Notes under the pieces: model-generated | What the model saw: only the letters and a program-made list of their open reading frames with translations | What the model was told of the DNA's origin: nothing | Database searches by the model: none | Assembly: GCA_913049755.1 (NCBI GenBank) | Contig: CAJWXO010000010.1 | Coordinates: forward strand, 1 to 22,665 | Reading direction: 5' to 3' | DNA length: 22,665 nucleotides | Source: an uncultured Cryomorphaceae bacterium | GTDB lineage: Bacteria; Bacteroidota; Bacteroidia; Flavobacteriales; Schleiferiaceae | Shown: positions 9,212 through 16,065 of the stretch, in pieces | Position numbering within the stretch: the first letter of the stretch is position 1 | How the letters are laid out: every line of letters begins with the position of its first letter | Program-made: the position numbers and the translations under genes

Positions 9212-9320
9212 TTATCAAACGACATTTTATCTAAAAAAGTTAAATTAGTTGATAAGAGCTTACTTTACTATTCTGAATTGTAACACTTCTACCTCTTCAT
9301 TTGGGAGCTTGATTAGACCA

Positions 9321-9345
9321 TTTGAGTTAAATCCCTCAACTCAAA
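9321..9345. repeat. Inverted repeat at the symporter stop codon
   Basis: TTTGAGTT (9321-9328) and AACTCAAA (9338-9345) form an 8-bp perfect stem with a 9-base loop that contains the last bases of the symporter's stop codon region. An overlapping alternative stem CCCTC (9333-9337) with GAGGG (9346-9350) is mutually exclusive with it. There is no T-run on either strand, so it is not a canonical terminator. Confidence 0.4.
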
Positions 9346-10778
9346 GAGGGTGACGAAGAGCTGAAATAAAGAATCATAGTCATAAGTATTCCATTTAATA
9401 TGATGATTTCAAAACCAAAAGTATAATTTAAGTAAAGTGGCGAGGCCCAGCTTATAAAATAAGTCAGAAGTGGACTCAAGATTGCAGCGAATGGAATAAT
9501 CCATTTGTTAGGGATTTTAGCCTTAGAGAATATTCCAAAAGTAAAGAGCCCCAATAACGGCCCATAAGTATAGCCAGCTGCAATAAAAATGTTTTTGATT
9601 ATGCTCGCATCAACGAATGAACGGGCTGCAATTATTAAAAGTGCGATAGCTAATGTCATTACGATGTGAACCCTTTTTCTTATTAATAACCCTCGAGATT
9701 CTTCCATTTTTTCTATGCCGAGAATATCAACACAAAAAGAGGTCGTGAGAGAAGTAAGAGCTGAGTCCGCAGATGAGTATGCCGCAGCTATGAGTCCAAT
9801 AAAAAATAATAAACTCACAGCTATTGGAATCTCTGCGTAGTTAGCTACTGCGGGGAAAAGTTGATCGCCATGAGCTTCTATACCTTCTTGACGAGCATAA
9901 ATTAACAACAGCACACCTAGAGATAAAAAAAGTGCGTTAACAAAAACAAGAACACCAGAGAGAGTTATCATATTCAGCTGAGCCTCTTTTAGATTTCTAC
10001 ATGTCAAGTTTTTTTGCATCATATCTTGATCTAGTCCTGTCATAGCAAGAGTAATAAATATTCCACCTAAAAACTGTTTCCAAAAATTTCTACCATCAGT
10101 TGCGTGCGGAAAAAACCATTTAGATTCTTCCTGAGAGATTATTGTATTAATAATTCCATTAGAATTGTCTAAGGAATTATAGACATAATAAATAGTTAAA
10201 CACATAGCTCCAAGCATAGCTATAGTTTGCAATGTATCAGTAAATATAACTGTGCGAATGCCTCCTCTGTTGGTATAAATCCATATCAAAGCCAATGTAA
10301 TTAATACAGTCCAAATAAAACTAACTCCCAGTTCATCAAAAACTAAAGACTGAAGAATAGATGCAACTAGATAAAGTCGAAAAGAAGCCCCTACCCACCT
10401 TGATATTATGAAAAAAGTGGCTCCTGTTTTATGAGCAACCTTTCCGTATCGTTGAGCTAAAAACCCATAGATTGTGGTAGTATTATATTTATAATATACC
10501 GGCAATAATAAAAATGCGATACAGAAATAACCAACAACGTAGCCCAACACCATCTGTAAATAAGCCATTCCAGAGGACTCTACCCAGCCTGGTACTGAAA
10601 TAAATGTGACGCCACTTAGCGATGCCCCAATCATTCCAAAACTAACAAGCCACCAAGGGGATTGTCTATTTCCAAGAAAAAATGTGGAATTATCAGTTTT
10701 TTTTGTGCTTATCCTAGCAACAATAAGAAGCAGGCAAAAATACCCAACGATTAAGAGTAAAATATATTCTGGTTTCAT
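9336..10778 (-). CDS. Sodium:solute symporter (SSS family)
   Basis: 480 residues with an ATG start, the normal size for a compact SSS transporter of 13 or so membrane helices. Diagnostic segments are FFLGNRQSPWWLVSFGMIGA and VTFISVPGWV in the N-terminal part, MTGLDQDMMQKNLTCRNLKE near residue 246, and AAAYSSADSALTSLTTSF near 331-348, whose serines and aspartate match the conserved Na2-site helix of the family. The substrate is not predictable. It is divergently arranged with recR, with only 29 bases between the start codons, so the two genes must share a very small control region. It is clearly a distant relative of the symporter at 293-1981 but lacks that protein's 90-residue insertion. The end of the gene lies about 125 bases from the hairpin terminator at 9173-9211. 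Confidence 0.9.
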   Translation of the reverse strand: MKPEYILLLIVGYFCLLLIVARISTKKTDNSTFFLGNRQSPWWLVSFGMIGASLSGVTFISVPGWVESSGMAYLQMVLGYVVGYFCIAFLLLPVYYKYNTTTIYGFLAQRYGKVAHKTGATFFIISRWVGASFRLYLVASILQSLVFDELGVSFIWTVLITLALIWIYTNRGGIRTVIFTDTLQTIAMLGAMCLTIYYVYNSLDNSNGIINTIISQEESKWFFPHATDGRNFWKQFLGGIFITLAMTGLDQDMMQKNLTCRNLKEAQLNMITLSGVLVFVNALFLSLGVLLLIYARQEGIEAHGDQLFPAVANYAEIPIAVSLLFFIGLIAAAYSSADSALTSLTTSFCVDILGIEKMEESRGLLIRKRVHIVMTLAIALLIIAARSFVDASIIKNIFIAAGYTYGPLLGLFTFGIFSKAKIPNKWIIPFAAILSPLLTYFISWASPLYLNYTFGFEIIILNGILMTMILYFSSSSPSLS

Positions 10779-10807
10779 GCCTGTAAAGATGGCGTACTTT
10801 TACCATA

Positions 10808-11425
10808 ATGGAACTCCCGTCAAAATCAATGGAACGAGCGGTACAAGAATTGTCTAAGCTGCCAGGAATTGGCAGGCGCTCTGCACTTCGATTAATTTTA
10901 CATCTCCTTCGTCAAGGAAATGATCGAATGGACAATTTAGCAACCTCAATTCAGGATTTAAGCAGTAATTCGCAATTCTGCGAAAACTGTCATAGTATAA
11001 GCGATGTGCCATTGTGTAGCATATGCAATGACCCAAAAAGAGATGAGAAATCCATATGTGTAGTTGAAGATATTCGAGATGTTCTTGCTTTAGAGAACAC
11101 CCATGCTTTTCGTGGGAAATATCATGTCCTTGGTGGACTAATTTCGCCAATGGATGGACTAGGGCCTGGAGATTTGACAATTGATGAATTGATAGGAAAA
11201 ATAAAAAATCATGGAGCAGACGAAGTCATAATGGCTTTAAGTTCCACAATGGAAGGAGATACAACAGCTTTTTATATTTACAGAAAAATAGGAGACCTTT
11301 CTTTGAAATTGACATCTATAGCACGCGGACTACCAATAGGAGATTCTCTTGAGTATGCTGATGAAGTAACGCTCAGTAGATCCCTACAGCAGCGTGTTCT
11401 ATTTGAATCAACATTGAGCAAATAA
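10808..11425 (+). CDS. recR: Recombination mediator protein RecR
   Basis: 205 residues, the standard RecR length. RecR works with RecO and RecF to load RecA onto SSB-coated gaps in DNA repair. In order: an N-terminal helix-hairpin-helix (LSKLPGIGRRSALRLILHLL, 16-35), a four-cysteine zinc finger (C58, C61, C70, C73 in CENCHSISDVPLCSIC), a Toprim domain (VVEDIRDVLALENT, then YHVLGGLISPMDGLGPGDL, then ALSSTMEGDTTAFYI) and the C-terminal SIARGLPIGDSLEYAD motif. All family hallmarks are intact. The ATG is at 10808, 29 bases from the divergent symporter start. No clear promoter is visible; a poor -7 match TACTTTTA at 10795-10802 lies too near the ATG to be sure. The glycosyltransferase gene follows after 4 bases, so the two are surely co-transcribed. 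Confidence 0.97.
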   Translation: MELPSKSMERAVQELSKLPGIGRRSALRLILHLLRQGNDRMDNLATSIQDLSSNSQFCENCHSISDVPLCSICNDPKRDEKSICVVEDIRDVLALENTHAFRGKYHVLGGLISPMDGLGPGDLTIDELIGKIKNHGADEVIMALSSTMEGDTTAFYIYRKIGDLSLKLTSIARGLPIGDSLEYADEVTLSRSLQQRVLFESTLSK

Positions 11426-11429
11426 AAAA

Positions 11430-13262
11430 ATGGATTTATCTGTTATAATAGTCAGTTATAATGTAAAAACATACTTAGACCAGTGCTTAAGGTCAGTCGA
11501 ACGGGCTTCAGAAAATTTGAATGTTGAAGTAATAGTAGTAGATAATTGCTCAAAAGACGATACTTTAAAACATATAAAAAATGAGTTTCCATGGGTCCAT
11601 TGCATAGAGAATAAGTTAAACCTAGGGTTTGGAAAGGCCAACAATCTAGGCGCAAAAAAAGCTATTGGTGACTATATTCTTTATTTAAATCCAGATACCG
11701 TTGTTGGCGAAGATAATTTCCGGCTGGCATTAAAGCAATTCAAAGACCATAGTAATTTGGGATCTTTAGGATGTCGAATGATTGATGGAAAAGGTAATTT
11801 TTTACCTGAATCTAAACGAGGGTTCCCTACCCCATTACTTGCTCTCTATAGATTATTCGGATTAGCTAGGCTTTTTCCAAAAAGTAAGAAATGGGCTGGT
11901 TATTATATGGGACATATTGATGAATCAGAAAATGCCGAGGTAGAAATTCACTGTGGCGCTTGGATGATGTTATCTAAAGATGCTCTCATTAAAAGCAGTG
12001 GTTTCGACGAAGATTTTTTCATGTACGGAGAAGATATTGACTTATCCCACAGAATAAGAGAATTTGGTTTTGGAACTCGATATTTTTCAGATAGCCCAAT
12101 AATTCATTACAAAGGAGAGAGCACCAAGCACGCATCATGGGCATATGTCAAAAACTTCCACGAAGCGATGGATATTTTTTCAAAAAAACACTTTAAAAGC
12201 GGAGCAAAAGCATTCAGTTCACTAATTCGCACAGGAATATATGCAAAGGCCTTTTCATCTATTTTAAAACGATGGACGGAGTTACTTGTTCCTCTTTTTT
12301 TAACAGCAGCTGTAGGTTACTTTTTAGCAAATGAATTTACCGGTTATTGGGAAACCAATCACCGCTATCCTGAGGGAGGAGAGTACCCGAAAATTTATCA
12401 TCAAATAATTCTTCCAACATATTTGATCATATGGATCCTAGGTATGTTTATGAGCGGCGCCTATTCAGTTAATGCATCCATTTTACGATATTTTACAGGT
12501 TTCATTTTATCAACACTTTTTCTCCTCTCTTCATATGCACTTCTTCCATTAGATTTGCGCTTTTCAAGAATATTGATTCTAATTTCATCACTTCTTTTTT
12601 TCATTTCGTTTATAGCTATCAAAGTATTTCTAAAGTCTAGATCTACAGGGGGAATATTTGGGCTGATTAATGGAACAATTGCTCACGTTGACAGAGGTGA
12701 TAGCAAAAAACTAAACTCATCATCTAACTACGATATTTCAATAATTGAAATCATAGAGCAATGCGATTATTTAAAGCCTACAGAAATTCATTTCTACCCG
12801 AAAAATACAGATTTTCATAAGATCATTAAAACGATGATTCTGTTGAGAAAAAGAAACTTGAAATATCGGATGATTTATTCTTCATGGACTCTTGGGAGCG
12901 ATGATTATCAAAGGTCCTCAGATCTCGCATTTCCAGCTCTCTCAAGGCCATCATCGCGTAGAGCAAAATATTTACTAAGTGCGTTTTTTACGATTTTTAT
13001 AATAGTCACCCTACCTGTTTGCGCATGCTTCCCAAGGGGAAGACACGCATTAAAGAACTTACCTGCAGTCCTCTTAAGAAAAAAAACATGGGTCGGCTAT
13101 ATTGGTAATGAATTAAGTGATTTACCTTTCTTGAAAAAAGGTGTTTTCTGTCATACCCATTTATTAAACGATAAAGAGTTTCAAAAATTTGCGGATATAA
13201 GGTATGCCCATCACTGGAGACCAGAATTTGACATATATGCTCTTTTTAACGGCTCTATTTAA
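11430..13262 (+). CDS. Membrane glycosyltransferase: GT2 domain fused to a sugar-phosphotransferase-like scaffold
   Basis: 610 residues. Residues 1-250 are a family 2 glycosyltransferase of the rhamnosyltransferase/WbbL type: LSVIIVSYNV at the N-terminus, VIVVDNCSKDDT, NLGFGKANNLGA, the metal-binding LNPDT (86-90), and the GFDEDFFMYGEDIDLSHRI acceptor/base region (191-209). Four predicted membrane helices follow (about 284-302, 325-345, 353-372, 379-400), then a soluble segment of about 405-505, another helix (about 514-532), and a tail KTWVGYIGNELSDLPFLKKG to the end. This second half follows the layout of polyprenyl-phosphate sugar-1-phosphate transferases (four helices, nucleotide-binding-like domain, helix, catalytic domain). 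Its tail resembles only the last part of their catalytic domain (MSLVGxRP, LKPGIT, DxxY), and the active-site stretch is missing. The likely role is addition of a sugar to a lipid-linked envelope glycan at the inner membrane (inference). The gene begins 4 bases after recR. Confidence 0.85.
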   Translation: MDLSVIIVSYNVKTYLDQCLRSVERASENLNVEVIVVDNCSKDDTLKHIKNEFPWVHCIENKLNLGFGKANNLGAKKAIGDYILYLNPDTVVGEDNFRLALKQFKDHSNLGSLGCRMIDGKGNFLPESKRGFPTPLLALYRLFGLARLFPKSKKWAGYYMGHIDESENAEVEIHCGAWMMLSKDALIKSSGFDEDFFMYGEDIDLSHRIREFGFGTRYFSDSPIIHYKGESTKHASWAYVKNFHEAMDIFSKKHFKSGAKAFSSLIRTGIYAKAFSSILKRWTELLVPLFLTAAVGYFLANEFTGYWETNHRYPEGGEYPKIYHQIILPTYLIIWILGMFMSGAYSVNASILRYFTGFILSTLFLLSSYALLPLDLRFSRILILISSLLFFISFIAIKVFLKSRSTGGIFGLINGTIAHVDRGDSKKLNSSSNYDISIIEIIEQCDYLKPTEIHFYPKNTDFHKIIKTMILLRKRNLKYRMIYSSWTLGSDDYQRSSDLAFPALSRPSSRRAKYLLSAFFTIFIIVTLPVCACFPRGRHALKNLPAVLLRKKTWVGYIGNELSDLPFLKKGVFCHTHLLNDKEFQKFADIRYAHHWRPEFDIYALFNGSI

Positions 13263-13264
13263 CT

Positions 13265-13272
13265 TAAATTTG
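13265..13272 (+). promoter_or_regulatory. Possible internal promoter -7 element ahead of the E2 gene
   Basis: TAAATTTG matches TAnnTTTG exactly and sits 18 bases before the E2 ATG, in the only real gap (28 bases) of the cluster. No convincing TTG occurs at the right distance upstream, so the match may be chance in AT-rich DNA. Confidence 0.3.
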
Positions 13273-13290
13273 CAAGACAATCCTTAAAAA

Positions 13291-14640
13291 ATGTTTGAAT
13301 TAACAATGCCCAAAATGGGCGAATCCGTAGCTGAAGCAACCATCACTGAGTGGTTAAAAAATGAAGGTGATTCTATCTCAATGGATGAATCTTTATTAAC
13401 CATTGCCACCGATAAAGTTGACAGTGATCTACCATCTCCAGTATCTGGAGTTTTATCAAAAATTCTTTTCAAAGTAGAAGATGTTATTCAGGTAGGTCAA
13501 GTTATTGCCCATATTGCAACCGAAGAAGACACTGCTAGCAAAATTGAAAGTATTGAAATAAAAGATCATCCAATAAAGGCTGAGGAGCATTTAGATTCAA
13601 TGCCAGCGAAAAATAGAGAAGAGGAAAAAAAATCATCGAATACAAATGTTGAATATAGATCAACTATTTCCAGAGAAAGCGCCGGTCGATTCTATAGCCC
13701 ATTGGTTAGAAGTATTGCCCAAGAAGAAGGGTTAAATCAAGAAGAATTAGACAACATTAAAGGAAGTGGTAATGAAGGACGCCTAACGAAACATGACTTG
13801 ATTACTTTTTTAGACAAAAAATCAACTATTGATTTATCTGATCGTTCAACTAGTATAATTAATACTGAGGAAAAAATAGAAATAAATGAAGCTCCGAAAA
13901 AATACTCCTCTAATCTAATCAATACTTTACCAGGAGATGAGATTATCGAGATGGACAGAATGCGAAAATTGATAGCAGATCATATGGTCATGAGCAAACA
14001 TACATCTCCTCATGTGACATCATTTGTTGAAGCGGATGTAACCTCCTTAGTCCTTTGGAGAAAAAAAGTGAAGAATAACTATGAAAAGCGAGAAAATAGT
14101 AGATTGACTTTTACTCCTATATTTTTAGAAGCAGTTATTCGAGCGATTAAAGATTTTCCCAATATTAATATTAGTGTTGACGGTAATAAAATTATTTCTC
14201 ATAAACTAATTAATATTGGAATGGCAACTGCCCTACCTAACGGTAATTTAATTGTACCAGTTATTAAAAATGCAGATAGGTTTAGTCTTTCAGGCCTGGC
14301 CAAAGAAGTCAATGAGCTTGCCGATAATGCCCGAAACAACAAGCTCAAACCCGATGATATAAAGGGGGGGACCTATACTGTTACAAACGTTGGAACTTTT
14401 GGCAATGTTATGGGCACGCCAATAATTAATCAACCTCAAGTTGCGATTTTAGCCCTAGGAGCAATTCGAAAAATGCCCGCAGTAATTGAAACACCTGATG
14501 GAGATGCAATAGCGATTCGTCATAAAATGTTTTTATCTCATTCCTATGATCACAGGGTTGTTGACGGAGCATTAGGAGGGATGTTTGTTAAAAGAGTTGC
14601 TGACTATTTAGAAAATTGGGATAGTGAACGCGAAATATGA
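13291..14640 (+). CDS. 2-oxo acid dehydrogenase complex E2 subunit (dihydrolipoamide acyltransferase)
   Basis: 449 residues, the core of a pyruvate, branched-chain or related 2-oxo acid dehydrogenase complex. It transfers acyl groups from a swinging lipoyl arm to CoA in the cytoplasm. Residues 1-78 are one lipoyl domain with the attachment lysine K42 in ATDKVDSDLPSP. A charged, flexible linker follows, then the peripheral E1/E3-subunit-binding domain (about 134-174, FYSPLVRSIAQEEGL to RLTKHDL), a second linker, and the catalytic acyltransferase domain (about 205-449) ending in SYDHRVVDG. The catalytic His421 and Asp425 are present in HxxxDG form. MPKMGESVAEATITEWLK is the form I associate with branched-chain-type E2 of Bacteroidota, but substrate cannot be settled. 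No E1 or E3 gene is in the window. The stop overlaps the next start by ATGA. Confidence 0.93.
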   Translation: MFELTMPKMGESVAEATITEWLKNEGDSISMDESLLTIATDKVDSDLPSPVSGVLSKILFKVEDVIQVGQVIAHIATEEDTASKIESIEIKDHPIKAEEHLDSMPAKNREEEKKSSNTNVEYRSTISRESAGRFYSPLVRSIAQEEGLNQEELDNIKGSGNEGRLTKHDLITFLDKKSTIDLSDRSTSIINTEEKIEINEAPKKYSSNLINTLPGDEIIEMDRMRKLIADHMVMSKHTSPHVTSFVEADVTSLVLWRKKVKNNYEKRENSRLTFTPIFLEAVIRAIKDFPNINISVDGNKIISHKLINIGMATALPNGNLIVPVIKNADRFSLSGLAKEVNELADNARNNKLKPDDIKGGTYTVTNVGTFGNVMGTPIINQPQVAILALGAIRKMPAVIETPDGDAIAIRHKMFLSHSYDHRVVDGALGGMFVKRVADYLENWDSEREI

Positions 14641-15395
14641 TTAGTTTAACTAAGCCCTTATGCGTATTTGATCTAGAGACCACTGGGATCAACGTAGTGC
14701 ATGACCGCATTGTGGAAATGTGCGTTATCAAAGTTAATATTGACGGTACTGAGATCACAAAAGTTTGGAGAATTAACCCTACCGTCCCCATACCAGAAGT
14801 AACGACTGCAATTCATGGAATAACTGATGAAATGGTTAAAGAATGTCCGACGTTTAAGGATGTAGCAACGGAGATTTCAACTTTTATTAAAAATTGCGAT
14901 TTAGCAGGATTCAATAGCAATAAATTTGATATTCCTTTACTGGCAGAGGAATTTTTAAGAGCAGAGGTTGAAATTGATATGCATAAAGTTCATGCAGTTG
15001 ATGTTCAAAATATTTTTCATCAAAAAGAACAAAGAAACCTAGGCGCTGCATTAAAATTTTATTGTGATACTGAACTAGTAAATGCTCACAATGCGGAAGC
15101 TGATGTCAAAGCGACCCTGAATGTCCTCAAGGCTCAATTGGAACGTTACCATGATATACCTAAAAGCATCGGTGAACTTGCGGAATACAGCAAGCGACAC
15201 AAAGCTGCAGACTTCGCTGGATTTATAACTTTCAATGAAAAAAATGAAGAGCAATTTTCTTTTGGGAAATATAAAAATCAGACAGTCGCATCCGTTTTAT
15301 TAAAAGACCCAGGATATTACTCCTGGATTCAAAATGCAGATTTTCCTCTATACACAAAAAAAATTCTTACGTCAATTAGACTCAAAAACAGATGA
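14637..15395 (+). CDS. DEDDh 3'-5' exonuclease with ExoX-like C-terminal domain
   Basis: 252 residues of the DnaQ-like 3'-5' exonuclease superfamily, which removes nucleotides from DNA or RNA 3' ends with two metal ions. The catalytic set is complete: D12 and E14 in FDLETTG (Exo I), D98 in GFNSNKFD (Exo II), H151 and D156 in HNAEADV (Exo III, DEDDh type). A C-terminal module of about 190-245 (FSFGKYKNQTVASVLLKDPG, YYSWIQNADFP) resembles the small domain found after ExoX-like nucleases. It is a stand-alone nuclease, not a polymerase III epsilon fused to a polymerase. Substrate and pathway are unknown. The start overlaps the E2 stop by 4 bases and its stop overlaps the FAH start by 4 bases, so translation is probably coupled. 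Confidence 0.9.
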   Translation: MISLTKPLCVFDLETTGINVVHDRIVEMCVIKVNIDGTEITKVWRINPTVPIPEVTTAIHGITDEMVKECPTFKDVATEISTFIKNCDLAGFNSNKFDIPLLAEEFLRAEVEIDMHKVHAVDVQNIFHQKEQRNLGAALKFYCDTELVNAHNAEADVKATLNVLKAQLERYHDIPKSIGELAEYSKRHKAADFAGFITFNEKNEEQFSFGKYKNQTVASVLLKDPGYYSWIQNADFPLYTKKILTSIRLKNR

Positions 15396-16000
15396 AGATA
15401 ATTTGCATTGGGAGAAATTATGCTGACCATGCCAAGGAGTTAGGAAATCAAGTGCCAGATGAACCGGTTGTTTTTTGCAAACCTGACTCATCTATACTTC
15501 AGCCAAGAAATCCATTTGTTATTCCTCCTTGGAGCCAGGAAATTCATTATGAAATTGAATTACTATTAAGAATTGGAAGAGTTGGTAAATATATTGATAA
15601 AAAACATGCTTTATCCTACATCGATGCGATAACTGTAGGTATAGACTTTACTGCCCGAGATCTCCAAAAAAAATTAAAAGAAAAAGGATTGCCGTGGGAG
15701 AAATCCAAAGGTTTTGATGGTTCAGCAGTAGTTGGTAAATGGATTCTTGGAAGTCCAAGAAAAAATGGAGAATATCAAATTACACTACTAAAGAATAATA
15801 TAATTGCTCAAAACGGGAATACTTCTCAATTTATATTTTCAATGGAGGAAATTATTTCTCACGTTAGTAAGTTTTTTACTCTAAAAACAGGTGATATTAT
15901 TTTTACCGGAACACCCTCTGGGGTTGGCCCAATAGCTAATGGTGATCAATTAGAAGGACATTTAGATGGTGAAAGCTTACTCTCGCTGAATATACGCTAA
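15392..16000 (+). CDS. Fumarylacetoacetate hydrolase (FAH) family protein
   Basis: 202 residues, the short single-domain FAH form related to FAHD1-type acylpyruvate hydrolase/oxaloacetate decarboxylase or tautomerase. MKIICIGRNYADHAKELGN at the N-terminus is the family opening. The metal ligands appear intact: E54 and E56 in HYEIEL and D85 in GIDFTARD. FDGSAVVG and GDIIFTGTPSGVGPI are further family signatures. It is expected to be a cytosolic Mg2+/Mn2+-dependent enzyme that cleaves or isomerises 2-oxo dicarboxylic compounds; the exact substrate is not readable. It is the last gene of the recR-led cluster, since a new promoter element lies 22 bases after its stop. Confidence 0.92.
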   Translation: MKIICIGRNYADHAKELGNQVPDEPVVFCKPDSSILQPRNPFVIPPWSQEIHYEIELLLRIGRVGKYIDKKHALSYIDAITVGIDFTARDLQKKLKEKGLPWEKSKGFDGSAVVGKWILGSPRKNGEYQITLLKNNIIAQNGNTSQFIFSMEEIISHVSKFFTLKTGDIIFTGTPSGVGPIANGDQLEGHLDGESLLSLNIR

Positions 16001-16021
16001 GGATTGAAGGCCTTAAAATTG

Positions 16022-16029
16022 TATATTTG
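16022..16029 (+). promoter_or_regulatory. Predicted -7 promoter element of the giant T9SS cargo gene
   Basis: TATATTTG is an exact TAnnTTTG match. A TTG at 16004-16006 lies 15 bases upstream, two short of the usual 17-23 spacing, so the -33 element is weak. The element contains the in-frame TTG at 16027, which argues that translation begins instead at ATG 16066 (leader about 30 bases). Confidence 0.45.
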
Positions 16030-16065
16030 AAAAGAAGATATTCTCCTAAGCACTTTGAAAAAATT

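Noticed and set aside
10795..10802. TACTTTTA as a recR promoter -7 element
   Set aside because: It mismatches TAnnTTTG at the final G and would place transcription start at or beyond the ATG.
10854..11180. Minus-strand 108-aa open frame opposite recR
   Set aside because: It overlaps fully with an intact recR on the other strand, and no promoter or domain is visible.
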